Assembly (NCBI GenBank): GCA_963921795.1
Contig: OY997643.1
Coordinates: 13,375,543 to 13,439,542, forward strand
Direction: 5' to 3'
Length of the DNA stretch: 64,000 nucleotides
DNA from: Nannobrachium achirus
Lineage: Eukaryota; Chordata; Actinopteri; Myctophiformes; Myctophidae
In this document: piece after piece, positions 11,005 through 23,398 of the stretch
Numbering within the stretch: the stretch's first letter is position 1
Layout of the letters: every line of letters starts with the position of its first letter
Made by a program: the position numbers and the translations under genes
The notes under the pieces: generated by a model
Told to the model about the DNA's origin: nothing
The model's database searches: none
Seen by the model: only the letters and a program-made list of their open reading frames with translations

Positions 11005-11440
11005 CAAGGGTCTTCAACAGGGGGTCCTCAGAGTTACAAGAGGGGGTCCTCCAAATCGTTGTGTTTTTATATTAACCACTTGAACCTTAGTGTCCATATT
11101 CTGAGAACTTTAGCCACAAATAGCAGATCTACAAGCTCACAACGCCTCGCGCTGCGAGGCGTTGTGAGCTTGTAGATCTGCTATTTTCGGCAAAGAGCTT
11201 TGGTGTAGAGGGGAAAAAAGAGCAGACTAAGAACAGAGTGAAACGTCAAGTTTATCACGTATTGATGGTTCAAGTGTTTAAATATCTGAAAACACAAACT
11301 GACGTGAATCCAAAATACACTGATGATTGTGCTGTCAAACGATGAAACTATATGGAATCTATGGACAGGTTGTGGGGGTCCCTGCTACATCTCTCTCTCA
11401 ACTAAGGGGTCCTTGGACTGAAACACGTTGAAGACCCCTG
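11005..11440 (+). mobile_element. family B MITE, copy 1
   Basis: Ends CAAGGGTCTTCAAC and GTTGAAGACCCCTG. GAGTACAG occurs immediately before the left end and three bases beyond the right end, a probable 8-bp target duplication. Internally it has ACCACTTGAACC, a perfect hairpin at 11118-11187, then TGGTTCAAGTG. The 8-bp duplication and CAG-type ends indicate hAT. Confidence 0.75.
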
Positions 11441-11451
11441 CATGAGTACAG

Positions 11452-11888
11452 TGCAATGTGACAGAATCTTTCAACTTTGACAATCCCTATGCCCTGTCGG
11501 CTACAAATCCTCCAGAGTCAATGGCCTAAGACCATCAGCAAACAAAGAACAATGGCAACAATCTAAGCAACAGCTGAGACATTTCTAGTGACATTGGAGA
11601 TGGATGGGTCATACTCCACGTAAACCAGCCTCGAACATCACAAGACAATCCCTCAAGTAAGAACCCTCATGGGGAAAGAAAGAGCGCGAGCAGCACGATG
11701 CACCTGGTGCAGAGACTTGGAGGCAGATGCCATGAGGATGGGCTACACCTGGGGACAGCTGGAGACGTTAGCCCGGGACAGGGATGCTTGAAGAGCCCTT
11801 GTTGACAGCCTATAAGCCCCAGGAGGGGTAATAGGCGTAGTAAGTAACAGGGCGGGACAGCCACAGTGCTTGGAAACAGAGATACCGG
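11452..11888. other. no recognisable feature
   Basis: No defended coding or repeat signal. Confidence 0.45.
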
Positions 11889-12056
11889 CGAAAACAGCCG
11901 ATCTACAAGCACACAACGCCGTTGTGTGCTTGTAGATCTGCTGTTTTCACTACTGTTGTGCGACAGCCTTGTATGATGAAGCAGGGCTTTACTTTGCGAA
12001 GAAACATACAAATTTGAAACTTGGAGATACAAGGTTTCTTCCCGACAGTGACTATA
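11889..12056 (-). mobile_element. family D MITE, truncated reverse copy
   Basis: Contains a hairpin (11890-11950, arms shortened to ACAACGCC/GTTGTG) and then, inverted, the GCCCTGCTTCATCATACAAGG and GAAACTTGGAGATACAAGG blocks of family D. The opposite terminal third is absent. Confidence 0.65.
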
Positions 12057-12066
12057 TTTTTGAGAT

Positions 12067-13123
12067 TCCGTTAGCCGGTATTTACCGGCCATTGGCCGGT
12101 TAAATGTTTAATTGGCCGGTAATTAAAAAGTCCACCGGCCACCGTGGCCGGCTGGGAAAATGCCTCTATAGGCTATTTTATGATTTAATCTTATTATTCA
12201 CATAATAATTTGGCTAAAGTAAAGCTACAACCATTAAAACCTATCATAATTTTAAAAGTGTATCATGTTCTGTGACATGACAGCGAAGCTCGCCGCTGCT
12301 GCTGCTTCATGCTGCGCTGTGCGCATTAGATCAGTCTATATTCGTCGTACGATGGTTACGTGCATTGAAAATATCAGAGCTTCAAGCTCACACCCCGTCG
12401 TAACGCGCGGCGCTGTGGGCTTGTACGTCTGCTATTTTAGATACGCACACACGACGGCCATACGGAGAAGCACACATCACAGCTGACAGTTCAGGCAGCT
12501 TGTAAAACAATCAGCGCTATACAGCGTGGGTTTAGTGTTATGATCCGAAAAGAACTGGGTTTCTTCCGAGGTAATCTAGACCAAACTGGACCCAGTAGAC
12601 GATAATAAAAAAGGGACCCGAACTCTGTGGAATCACATGGATATTATACAAGCACGCACATGACTTTCTGATCGCATGGATGTGATGCCATTGTGGTGGT
12701 CAAAGCAACAGAGGCAAGTCAACCTTCCTTGCGTCATCATAACATAACATTAACAAAACAAAACAAAGGTTGTATGTTTGCATATTAAGGTTTAAGGAGA
12801 TGTGATGCCAAAATCATTCACTATTAACTTATTAATTTGTAGGGCACTGTGTGGCAGGGCGCGCAAACGGTTCGCTTGAGTTGCGCCCACTTTAGCCGAT
12901 TCACTTTTTTTTTTTTTGGCAAGCGATACCTCTACATAAGTAGATAGTTAGTGGAGTTCTCCTCCACTAACCGCTATAGACCAGAGCTAATTGCACATAC
13001 AGTATCTCAGCTGCAAACACGTATGTGACGTTCATTATAATATGGCCGATAAATTAATTGATTGGCCAGTAAAATATAATCCTGCCGGCCAAGGTGGCCG
13101 GCCCCAAAAATGCCTAGCGGAAA
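12067..13123. mobile_element. unresolved element rich in GGCCGG
   Basis: CCGGCCAnnGTGGCCGGC is found near both ends, at about 12137 and 13085, each followed by AAAATGCCT. CCGTTAGCCGG at the left resembles the inverse of CTAGCGGAAA at the right. A strongly diverged shared hairpin sits at about 12366-12440. Boundaries are approximate and the class is unknown. Confidence 0.4.
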
Positions 13124-13218
13124 CCTACACCCCTGTATTATGTTGGTGTGCCCATGGATTCTTGGGACATGAAAAGTGTGCCCATGCAGAAAAAAGGTTG
13201 AGAAACACTGATATAGAG

Positions 13219-13618
13219 TAACTAAGTAGATTTACTTACGTACTGTACTTAAGTACATTTTTGAGGTATTTGTACTTTACTTGAGTATTTCCAATTTTCA
13301 ATACTTTTACTTCTACCCCACTCCATTTACTTGAGAACTTTAGTTACGTGTTACTTTGCAGATTTTGATTGTTATTACAAAACATACATTAACCACTTCA
13401 GCTCTACTATATACATTTTGGCCATTTGAAAATCGCGATGCGACGCATGGTGAGCTTGTAGATCCGCTATATTCAAAAGATTTTTATACATTTGTCATTT
13501 TTAAATGGGACATTCTGCACAATGAACTCAGGACTTCTACTTGTAACAGAGTATTTCTACATTCCAGTATTGATACTTTTACGTATGAGTAAGAAGTGTG
13601 AGTACTTTTTCCACCACT
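13219..13618 (-). mobile_element. family L hAT-like MITE, reverse copy
   Basis: The right end is AGTACTTTTTCCACCACTG, the inverse of the CAGTGGTGGAAAAAGTACT start at 21074. Subterminal AAGTACATTTTTGAGGTATT and ACTTTACTTGAGTA motifs match that copy. Half of the shared hairpin remains at about 13450-13475 (GAGCTTGTAGATCCGCTAT). Confidence 0.65.
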
Positions 13619-13813
13619 GCTGGCAACTTGGATGAAGATTATTGTGACCAGAATCAAGCATTGCTAACATAATGGTGGTCCTATACATTTACTATAACTC
13701 AAAGAAGAGTTTTTCTTTGTCATAGATAGATGTATGTCAAAGTAACACAGCATGTTCAGATTATGGTACTGTATGTACAGTAGATGGGTTATCGTGTGGG
13801 TGAAATAGCTTTA

Positions 13814-14000
<187 letters not shown>

Positions 14001-14003
<3 letters not shown>

Positions 14004-14639
14004 AAAGACATCCGTCCCTTTGCCTCTCTGTCTCTCTGTCTCCCTCTCTCCCTCTGTCTCTCTCATTCACTGAGAAGTGATGAATCTCTGGTCCCACACA
14101 ACAGAAACCGTTGCGTCAACAGCGATTTGTTTCAACAGCGTGTTGGCTGTTGATTTTCATACTGTACTGAAATCAATGGAAATGGCAAAGGAAAATCAAT
14201 GATAAATGCTAGGGTATGCTTTAGAAAATGATGTTTAGAATATTGAGAATCATAATCAAAATTCCAGTCCACTGGTATGGTCCTTCAATAACATAGACCT
14301 TACAGTATATAACTGACCCTTTAGCCTATACACGTATATAAACTCGGATCAGTGCAATAAATGGAGGAGTCTGATTTCACCTTCCCAGAGTAAAACTTTC
14401 TTTGGTACTAAACCCCAAAAACACAATATCCAAACATGGACTCTCATGTACACAATATGTATATGCATACTGTAATAATAAAACAAAACGACTGTTTGGG
14501 ATTGGGAACATAAACACGGAAGTGCTCTACATGGAAACAACATGAAAAACACAGGGTGGGAGTTCTCGGTCGAAATGATACGGCACACCCAAGTCATCTC
14601 ACACTAAAGTGCTGGGTAACACATGGTTGAGAAACAGTT
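14001..14639. other. no recognisable feature
   Basis: Unique-looking AT-rich sequence. Confidence 0.5.
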
Positions 14640-15085
14640 CAAATAGGATTTTTGTCGGGGGGTCGCAGCTTGAAAACTTTTCAGGCTGCGACCCCCCCAG
14701 AAAAAACCTATATGAACTGGGGATCACCCCACCCTGACAAGCACTTGGAATTGTAGGCAATACATTTAATTTGACTCGGTTCCACGGATAAATAACGTGA
14801 AAATAGTTGAATTTACGAGCTTGTACATCGGCTGTTTTCACAATGTTTGCCTCTTTCTTTTGCAATTTGACCAATGTGGTAATAAAAGCGTCTTAAAATA
14901 ATTAAATTTAACTTAACTTAAGAAATGTGCAGATACACATACTGTACATACACGTATACTGTATGTTGGTTTGTTTACTGTTGAGTGAGAAAACAATGTT
15001 GCACATTAAGCTAATCATCTGGAGACCCCCTCAAAATAATTTGGGGATCCCCATGGGGGTCCCAACACCCAGTTTGTGATCCTTG
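14640..15085 (+). mobile_element. family C MITE, degenerate copy
   Basis: Recognisable C blocks include TTTTCAGGCTGCGACCCCCC, ACTGGGGATCACCCCACCC, a decayed hairpin at about 14800-14845, GTTTACTGTTGAGTGAGAAA and GGGGGTCCCAACACCCAG. The arms of the hairpin no longer match well. Confidence 0.6.
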
Positions 15086-15132
15086 GTCCGCTCCTTGAAG
15101 TCTTTAAAGTTTACACAAAATCTCTTTGCCAA

Positions 15133-15210
15133 AAGAATAAACGCTCTAAAGCTCACAACGAGGTGCAATGAGATGCATTGTACGGTTGTACATCTCCTAT
15201 TTTCTCCTAA
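15133..15210. repeat. decayed copy of the shared palindrome
   Basis: GCTCTAAAGCTCACAACGAG on the left and TTGTACATCTCCTATTTTC on the right form a weak hairpin. It is much more diverged than its neighbours. Confidence 0.4.
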
Positions 15211-15343
15211 TGTTAACCCCAGAATATAGCGTCCATATTATGGACGCTAGGGTTCATATGGTTTACCTTACTTTCTAAGGGCCACTACTTTGCCTTGCAG
15301 TAGGTCTATACCCAGCATGCATGCTTTCTGTAACCTAGTAGTG

Positions 15344-15801
15344 CAGGGGTCTTCAACATTTTCAGGCCAAGGACCCCTCAGTTGAGAGAGAGATGAAGCA
15401 GGGACCCCCACAACCTTTTCATAGATTCCATATAGTTTCATTGTTTGACAGCTCAATCGTCAGTGTATTTTGGATTCATGTCAATTTGTGTTATCAGATA
15501 TTTAACCACTTGAACCATCAATACTTAACACACTTGACCATTCACTCTGTACTTAGTCTGCTCTTTTTCCCCTCTACACCAATGCTCTTTGCTGAAAATA
15601 GCCGATCTACAAGCTCACAACGCCTCGCAGCTGCGAGGCGTTGTGAGCTTGTAGATCTGCTATGTTTGGCTAAAGTTCTCAGAACATGGACACTAGGGTT
15701 CAAGCGGTTAATATAAAAAAAGGAGAAAAAAGGTTTCTATCACACAAAGATTTGGAGGACCCCCTGTAGTAACTCTGAGGACCCCCTGTTGAAGACCCTT
15801 G
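15344..15801 (-). mobile_element. family B MITE, copy 2
   Basis: Ends CAGGGGTCTTCAAC and GTTGAAGACCCTTG, flanked by TAGTAGTG and TAGCAGAG (6 of 8 identical). A perfect hairpin occupies 15593-15662, flanked by TGGTTCAAGTGG-type motifs. Orientation is opposite to 11005-11440. Confidence 0.75.
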
Positions 15802-16592
15802 TAGCAGAGGAACTAATAAATATCACATCGCAGTCTCTGTATTTTCCCCCACATGCAGGCCATACCTCTGAGAGGGCGGTGGGCATCTGGCCGGCAGCCT
15901 GTGGCACATCACACTGGTGTTTGTGGAGAGCAAACATGGGCGATGGGCAGCAGAACAGAGGGTCCAGGGTGCCTGGTAGCCTAGCTGGCAGGGGGACCAG
16001 CAGATGAAGGGTTTATCACCAGCTCAAACACATCACTGGACCGCTGACAACAGAGGAGGAGCCCAGGGTTTCAGCTATCTGACACAGACAAGGAAAAACA
16101 TTGAGACAAAAAGAAAAAGGTTAATTTATGTTCAAATTGCACTCTGTCTCCTATGGCAGGGATAATCTTGCCTACCAGGCTTTCTGGGGGAAAGCCTGGT
16201 GTTCACAACTGGCCGCTTGGATTCCGCCTAAAGAGCGGAAACCACTAGAAGAAGCGGCGTCGCTTTGATTTGGTTCCCCCTGTTTGTTTCCCCAATCCCT
16301 ATTAAAATGCTCCAGTAGCCTAGTTTAGTCTTGCCAGTCGCTAACAGTTGGACTAAAAGATGCATATACCAAACGATTTTTTTCAAAAGCAAAACTACTC
16401 AGCATCAAGGAGTTTATTATGTAGGCCCCTAAAAGTATGTCCTTGAGCGCAGAGGAATTATTTTGTGTTAAAACTGTTTCCGGTGGATAGTTCCGGCCAA
16501 ATTGTAGTCTTTGAGTACTACAACATGACGTGTTGTGGTTCCCGCTCCAGACCGGTTACAAGCTCGAAAAGTGAAGTGATCCCAGACTATGG
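15802..16592. other. no recognisable feature
   Basis: No defended coding signal. A short inverted GGGGGAAAGCCTGG motif lies near 16185. Confidence 0.4.
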
Positions 16593-17145
16593 CAGGGATA
16601 GTCAAACTTCTGACCTTGTGGGCCACATTAAAAGAATGTCAAGGGACCACTGGGCCAGTTGCTAAATTGACATTACTTCATAACTTCTCTCTTTTATTTG
16701 CTTTATTTCCACCTAAGGTATAAGACCAGTGCAATGTGCATTATTTTATGGCTTGGAATTCCATTTATATTCTGTCAATGACACAATTTGTAACCCTGAA
16801 AATAGATTAACCAGCCTGTTTAGCTACCAAATAGCTAATGATGCAGTTGTTAAGTAGAGCTACAGTACATCTCTCTTTCATTTGATTTGCATTAGACCTA
16901 CAATGTTGTTTTGGGTATGCTGATTAGTCGGGCAGAGCCACTGGTAAAAAAAATACATAAAAAGTCGTGAAAATCAGCGATTTCAATGGTCGCTTTCAAG
17001 ATGTTTTTGGATCTCTGGAACGGAAGGTCCAATCTGCTCAATTTAAAGCTTGTTGGATGCGTGACGAAGACATTAAGCTGGTGGGCCAGTCAAAATTGCG
17101 CTGCGGGCCGGAAGTGGCCCGTGGGCTGGAGTTTGAGTATCACTG
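16593..17145. mobile_element. hAT-like MITE, CAGGGATAGTCAAACT ends
   Basis: Ends CAGGGATAGTCAAACT and AGTTTGAGTATCACTG are imperfect inverted repeats. Flanks GACTATGG and TCCTATGG match at 6 of 8. The interior has GGGCC-rich blocks near both ends. It has no shared hairpin. Confidence 0.7.
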
Positions 17146-17970
17146 TCCTATGGCATGCGTTCTCAACCTCTGCTATGCTTATGCACCACCTCTGCAGTGC
17201 ACCGTGAGTATACCACACATCGCATTCATTTCCAGTGAAATGTGAGATTCGGAAGCGAAAAGCCAACGGTGGGTATATGAATTTTTGCAGTAAATCTCCG
17301 GCCAGCAGTGTAAGCAGCTAAAGGTGAAGTCATCAATATGGAAGACTGTTTTTTTACCTGCCTGCCTGGGCGAAGGCTTAGTCATAGTGGGACAAAAATG
17401 CAAGAAGGGTAAGGGAGGAAAAAAGAGACAATGGATGTCTTCTTTTGCAACTGAGCCAGCAGATTCGCAATTTAGTCAGCGTGAAGCGACATGGGAGAAG
17501 ATGCTCGTTGGCTCCTTCTGCCAGCTGCAGCAGATGCAACTTTGTTTAGGCGGTGTTGGGAAGAGCCAGAAAGGCTGGGCATAGAAACAAATCCCTCCTC
17601 GCTAGCTCGCCGCCACAAAGAGAGAGAGAGAGAGAGACAGAGAGCCACAGTCAGCCGGTAATGGATAATACATACACTGATTACTGGGCTTTGGACAATG
17701 CACGCTGCCTTCTATTAAAAGCACTAAGGCTCGCAGCATATTTCAGCGTTGCTGCCCCTAAAACGCTTGGAGGCGATGACTACAAGAGGCACATTCATGC
17801 ATCCTCCTCTGCACCCTTTCCAATGCACAAGAAAAAAACATTTCCATGCATGCACGCACGCGCGCAGGCACGCACACACGCACGCACACACACACGCTGG
17901 CACACACACGCACAGACGCGCACAGACGCATGCACGCATGCACACACATACGCACACGCACGCACGCACG
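17146..17970. other. no recognisable gene; purine and CA-rich start of microsatellite
   Basis: An 86-codon frame at 17324-17584 has no domain I recognise. Imperfect CACACG/CACGCA repeats begin near 17845. Confidence 0.4.
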
Positions 17971-17973
17971 CAC

Positions 17974-18113
<140 letters not shown>

Positions 18114-18479
18114 CTGTGAGCTGCACTACACAAAGCAACGTGTCTCCCAATGGCGAGGACCGAGGAGGTGGGGGTGGTGGGGGTAGGGGGGGGGGGGGTT
18201 AATAAAGCATGTTTCATTCGATGATAAAGTCTCAATGCAGAAGTGGGCAGTCTTGCTTTAAGACATGTGATCTGACTCTCAGCTCTCTCTCTCTCTCTCT
18301 CTCTCTCCATCTCTCTCTCTCTACAGCTGGGTTGTATGGAAATACACACACACTCACACACTCTCTCTCACACACACGCACACACTCACACTCACTCGTG
18401 CACACTCGCCGTCTCTCTCTCTCTCTCTCCCATCTCTCTCCTCCGACACTCTCTACTTAGTGCGCTGGAGAGAGAGGAC

Positions 18480-19120
18480 CGCGTCTCACACAATCAGCGG
18501 CGCTTCTCAATGGGGGGGACGGAGCAGCAGCCAGGAGCAGACAGTAGAGCAGCAGTCGTTCCACTGGAGCCGTCGGTCCGCCGCGCGCGTGTGAGGCTGT
18601 GAGAGAGAAGAGAGGAGAGGAGAAGTGAGGAGGTAAATTAACTCCCTGTCATCTCCACACAGAGGTCTTCTGCTCTCTCTTCTGTTCTGCCCGGCAGAAC
18701 CAGACAGACAGGAGGGAGGAGAGGAGAGGTGAGGAGGGAGAGAGAGAGAGAGAGAGAGAAAGAGAGCTGCTGCTGTCCTCCGCTTGATACAGTGGCTGGC
18801 TGACATGAGCAGCCTTCCATCCTCCACATCTCGGCCAGTTTCTGACACGGACTTGTGGGTGTTTTTTTGTCGTCTCTGGTGCTGATTGCACTCTCAAGGA
18901 TTTCAAAAAGGGAAGTGAGTGGGGACCAGCCAGGGGAGGGGACAGTGCAGAGCAGCATTTTTAGCCCCTTCTTCTGCACAATTTTTTGCAACTGGAATTT
19001 TAGTTCTTTTGGAATCCCTGGCTTCAAACTATGGATGGATTTAAGGCGCAGGAGTGAGTCTGCTGGCTGGGCAGGCAGTGACACGGACTGAGCCCCCTTT
19101 CTTCTTGACACATTGCTCAG
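18480..19120 (+). other. candidate untranslated first exon, possibly of tafa1
   Basis: A GC- and GA-rich block with several CpG, bounded downstream by CATTGCTCAG followed by GTAAGG at 19121, a strong splice donor match. Short purine repeats (GAGAG) are typical of vertebrate 5' UTRs near CpG promoters. The upstream limit is not visible; I saw no convincing TATA box. It lies about 20 kb upstream of the signal-peptide exon at 39182 on the same strand, and assigning it to the same gene is inference only. Transcript data would decide. Confidence 0.35.
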
Positions 19121-19126
19121 GTAAGG
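19121..19126 (+). other. candidate splice donor
   Basis: CAG followed by GTAAGG fits the vertebrate donor consensus MAG-GTRAGT well. It supports an exon ending at 19120. Confidence 0.4.
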
Positions 19127-19323
19127 GCATGGGACTTTAAATTAAAGGCATTGCCCCTGTGTTTGGGGATTTTTTTTATGTATACACTGAATGTTAAATG
19201 TGTCTCTCATTAGAGATTCATGGCATGACTGTGCTTGGTTTGAAACATGACGAGTGTGAGCCCACCCTAAACATGCTATCACAATAAACTGATGGAATCT
19301 GATTGGTCTGATATACTGTAAAC

Positions 19324-19601
19324 CAGGGGTCTTCAACCCCTTCACGCTGCAAGGCATTGTGAGCTTGTAGATCGGCTATTTTCGGCAAAGAGGTTTGGAG
19401 TAGAGGGGGAATTATTGACAGTTCAAGTGGTTAAATATCTGAAAACACAAATTGACGTGAATCCAGAATACACTGATGATTGTGCTGTCAAACAATGAAA
19501 CAATATGGAATCTATGAAAAGGTTGTGGTGGGGGTCCCTGCTTCATCTCTCTCTCTCGACTAAGGGGTCTTCTCTCGGCCTGAAAACGTTGAATACCCCT
19601 G
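19324..19601 (-). mobile_element. family B MITE, copy 3, with 5' deletion, TSD CTGTAAAC
   Basis: Ends CAGGGGTCTTCAAC and GTTGAATACCCCTG are flanked by identical CTGTAAAC at 19316-19323 and 19602-19609. The left half of the element, including one hairpin arm, is deleted, leaving GTGAGCTTGTAGATCGGCTA at 19360-19379. Length is 278 bp against about 430 for intact copies. Confidence 0.85.
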
Positions 19602-19761
19602 CTGTAAACTGCTGCATGATGTGGCTATAACAATAACTTGATGCCAGGGTGGTGTAAGTGAAGTGAAGTGTCACAGAACACAAGGTGCGTCATGGGCAGG
19701 CTATACTGTAGGTAGGCCTACAGTTTTCATTGTGTGGTTGGCCCATACGTTTTCAACACAT

Positions 19762-20034
19762 TTAAAGGGATCGTTCAAGCCTAAAATGACTTTATTTGTT
19801 TCTATGGATTACTCACCCCATGGAGACAATTCAATTCATGGGTATCTTTTGTTTTTTGTCACATTCCTAAGCCTTCTTTGTGTCTCCATAGGGAACAAAG
19901 CATGCAGGCTCTTTGTGTCTCCATAGGGAACCACTGATGGTCATCAAATTATTGGCTTAAGAATGCGACAAAAGCAAACAAGCAAAGAATATCCATATTA
20001 GAAAAGTCATTTTAGGGGTGAACTATCCCTTTAA
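19762..20034. mobile_element. MITE with TTAAAGGGAT ends
   Basis: Ends TTAAAGGGATCGTTCAAGC and GGTGAACTATCCCTTTAA are inverted. Subterminal AAAATGACTTT and AAAGTCATTTT are also inverted. This resembles the TTAAAGGGATAGTTCACC MITE abundant in fish genomes. Confidence 0.75.
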
Positions 20035-21065
20035 GTAGGGCAACATTTCCCTCAACAACAATGCATCCTTTTTGAGAAAATCTGAAGTAGGCCAATATTA
20101 CTAATACTATTTTTTTTAATGCATTATTTTTCTTCTTCTGTACACTATGTGACTAATGTGACTTAACATGACAAGTAGGCTAAATCTCTAGTAGGCAACG
20201 TGTAGACTAGAGCACTGTCACATGCAAATGAAGGGGAAAGAGTAGCCTACCTGGTTTTGAGCATTAGCCTACTGAAGTTGTCCATACAGTAAAGCCTATC
20301 CCGTTTCTTTTTAATTGATGGAGCAAGCAGGTGCAGCAGATGTAGGTTATCAGTTTGCAGATGTCTGCATGCAGTAGACACTATATTCTACCTCAAATCT
20401 GCGAAACATGACAGGAAGCCTATGAAAAGGATTATGCAGGTGTCAATTAAGAGTATCTAATTATGCAGAGCACAACGTGTAATTACTAATTTAAGGTGTA
20501 GAAGAGGTAGCAGGAAGAAAGATGCGGCTACATCTTTTCAGACTTCCCAAGGGATGTAGGCTATATGCAATTTCCAATTTCCATATGGACACCAGGTGAG
20601 GTGAGTATAGGCTATGCTGCTGCCACCCTAATAATACACAAGTAGACTATTTTTGCGCAAGAAACAAAATGCCCGAAATATTATGAGACTGCAGATAAGA
20701 GTTCTGTTGTGTTGTTTGAGTAGCAGCACACTCTTTATTTTTACCTACCGGCTGAGCATCAATATCTTCAAAATTGCGTTCATGTTTTCTTTCTTTTTTT
20801 TTCTTCTTTTTTCCCCCCCCCTCATGCCTGCATGCGTTCCTTCATCTTTCCAGAGGACGAGACGACCACACCAGTGTTTGTTTGGCATGTGTCATATGCG
20901 TGTTCTGATTGATTGATTGAAGAATTTATTAGAAGGTTGCATAGGAAAAAGCACAGTAGCCTACAAATCACTGGTACAAGGTCAACTAAAAGGAGATCCT
21001 ATAGTAAGCTTTTCGGCTTATTTACACAGCAACCACTTCATGTATCTAACTAGCCTACTCATGTG
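20035..21065. other. no recognisable gene
   Basis: AT-rich sequence with a short (TTGA)n stretch near 20908. No coding support. Confidence 0.5.
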
Positions 21066-21073
21066 AATAACAA

Positions 21074-21736
21074 CAGTGGTGGAAAAAGTACTCAAATGTT
21101 TTACTTATAAGTACAAGTATCAATACTGCAATGTAGAAATAGCCTGCTCTGTTACCAGTAAAACCTTAAAGATTCTACTTGAATAAAAGTAGGATACAAA
21201 AGTATTGGTATAAAAATGTACTTCAATGTACTATCAAAAGTAAAAGTAGTCATTATGCAGAATGCCCTATTTCAAGTTTTCAAATGATACAAATCTTTTA
21301 AAATAGTAGATCTGCAAGCTCACAATGCGTCCCATCGCGACACATTCTGAGCTTGTAGATCGGCTATTTTCAAGGGGGTTGAAGTGGTTACTCAAGTAAA
21401 GTACAAATACCTCAAAATTGTAGTAGAGTACTTAAAGGAGTAGTTCACCCCCAACATGACTTTTTTTCCTATTCATTACTCACGCCATGGAGACTTGAGT
21501 TCAATAATATCTTTAGTTTTTTGTCGCATTCCTAAGACAATAATTTGATTACAATAAACGTATTCCCATTGATTCCGGATGGGGACCCAAATGCATTTGG
21601 GTCCCCATCCGGAATTATAATATTATTTTTGATTTAGGAATGCGACAAAAAACTAAACATATTATTGAACATAAGTCTCCACGGCGTGAGTAATCAACAG
21701 AAAAAAAGTAATTTTTTACTTTACTTTACACCACTG
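21074..21736 (+). mobile_element. family L hAT-like MITE with hairpin and nested foldback
   Basis: Starts CAGTGGTGGAAAAAGTACT and ends TACACCACTG. Flanks AATAACAA and AAGAACAA match at 7 of 8. The interior holds a moderately diverged shared hairpin (21299-21371). From 21432 a second palindromic element is inserted between the L body and its last bases. Confidence 0.75.
21432..21715. mobile_element. foldback MITE nested in family L
   Basis: Starts TTAAAGGAGTAGTTCACCC. Long inverted arms include GTCGCATTCCTAA with TTAGGAATGCGAC and a perfect central palindrome around GGGGACCCAAATGCATTTGG. It is related to 19762-20034. Confidence 0.7.
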
Positions 21737-22099
21737 AAGAACAACATCCAAAACATACAGTGTGTTTCAGTTTGGTAGAGGGGCAACGGTAGGCTATTAT
21801 TAAAGGGGTAAATCTACTCCTGGGAATACCGCACACAATTCCACAAAACAGCGGATTATGGTGGATTTAGTGCAGGAGAGGGGATTACATGACTTGTGCT
21901 GTTGATAATTAAATGCTTAATTTTTGAACGTGGAATATTAAGCAGCCTATAGTCTCTGTCTCGTGACTCCAATGTCATTTGAGGGCACGTGCATGTCCAA
22001 TTTTTTGGGCAAAGCCTTTAATCTCAAGTAGGCCTACATTTCAAAATACAAGTGCTTTAGCCTTTGCGAGCATAATAAATATAACTTTATTTTGTATAG

Positions 22100-22493
22100 C
22101 AGTGGTCCTCAACCTTCTCAGGCGCGACCCCCAAACTAATCATATTTTAACTGGGGACCGCCCCACCCTGACGAGCACTAAGGGTTGAGGCAATACATCT
22201 TGTATAACACGGTTCTATCGTGAAAATAGCAGATCTACATGCTGTAGCATGTAGATCTGCTACTTTCACAATTTCTGCCCCTAATGTTTGACAATCTGGC
22301 CCATGTTTAATATGTCATTTTAGAGGTATTAAAAAGTCCTTTAATTATCACTTTAAAAATGTGCAGATACCCTCTATACACTTAAACTTTACGTTGGTCT
22401 GTTTACTGTTCAGTAAGCTAATTATCTGGGGAACCCCCAAAATAATTTGGGGACCCCCTCTGGGGGTCCCGACCCACAGGTTGAGAACCACTG
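22100..22493 (+). mobile_element. family C MITE, TSD TTGTATAG
   Basis: Ends CAGTGGTCCTCAACC and GGTTGAGAACCACTG, with identical 8-bp flanks TTGTATAG at 22092-22099 and 22494-22501. The hairpin (22219-22271) has lost its middle, leaving GATCTACATGCTGTAGCATG with short arms. Size and CAG ends match hAT-Charlie type MITEs. Confidence 0.88.
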
Positions 22494-22801
22494 TTGTATA
22501 GGATAAGGCCTGCTTACATTTGCAAACCATGTGCATTTGAGTCCATGCAGCAGCCTCCTATAGGCTCTGCTGGAAATTGAATTATTGAAATAATCCTCCA
22601 TGTTTGTATAGTTCAGGTTAAACAGATGTCCTGGCTCATTTATGTCCTGATGGATGAAACGAGTGATGGAATCTAAATCCTGTGTTTATGACAACATTAG
22701 ATTAACATTAGGTAGGTAATTGGTCATTACATTTTACAATAGCCTATGCCGTGCCATTGCAAATTATTGGATTAATCAAATGATTAGCTGTAAAAGAAGA
22801 A

Positions 22802-22832
22802 AATGCACGCACGCACGCACGCACGCACGCGC

Positions 22833-22908
<76 letters not shown>
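22802..22908. repeat. (CA)n microsatellite
   Basis: CACG-rich start followed by about 38 uninterrupted CA units. Confidence 0.97.
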
Positions 22909-22910
<2 letters not shown>

Positions 22911-22945
22911 TCCATATGCAGAGACTACCAGGCTGCAGTAGGTCC

Positions 22946-23210
22946 ATATCGTCGTTGTCGGGTGGAAACCTCGTATCTCCAAGTTTCAAATGTGTACGTT
23001 CTTTCGCAAAGTAAAGCCCTGCTTCATCATACAAGGCCGTCGCACAAAAGTAGTGAAAACAGCAGATCTACAAGCACACAACGCCTCGCGCTGCGAGGCG
23101 TTGTGTGCTTGTAGATCGGCTGTTTTCACTAGTTTAGTACTTTTTTTAAATGATAAATGCAAAACTAACGGTTTTGGACATACAAGGTTTTCACCCGACA
23201 ACGACGATAT
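22946..23210 (+). mobile_element. family D MITE, full length
   Basis: Ends ATATCGTCGTTGTCGGGTGG and its inverse ending CCCGACAACGACGATAT. Blocks in order: CTTTCGCAAAGTAAAGCCCTG, hairpin (23050-23130, arm variant ACAAGCACACAACGCCTCGC), TTTTAAATGATAAATGC. Because copies share ATAT at both ends, a TA target duplication is possible but not proven. Confidence 0.8.
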
Positions 23211-23398
23211 GTATGAATGTATGAATGAATGGGCCATTGTAAAGCGCTTTGAGTTCGCAACTTGCTTAGAAAAGCGCTATAATTATTGTTTGTCAGAGGT
23301 TTTAATGACACTGCAGTCAGAAAGCACAGGTGCACACTTAGGTCTGCACTACACTTACTGTACTGTAGGTCTAAGTGTGTATGACTGTGTGTCGCTGC

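Noticed and set aside
11118-11187. Shared hairpins as microRNA precursors or transcription terminators
   Set aside because: The fold would allow it, but there is no evidence of transcription; terminators of this type are bacterial. I keep it only as something to test.
17324-17584. 86-codon frame with lysine-rich start
   Set aside because: No recognised motif, no splice or start context, and it is next to repeat sequence.
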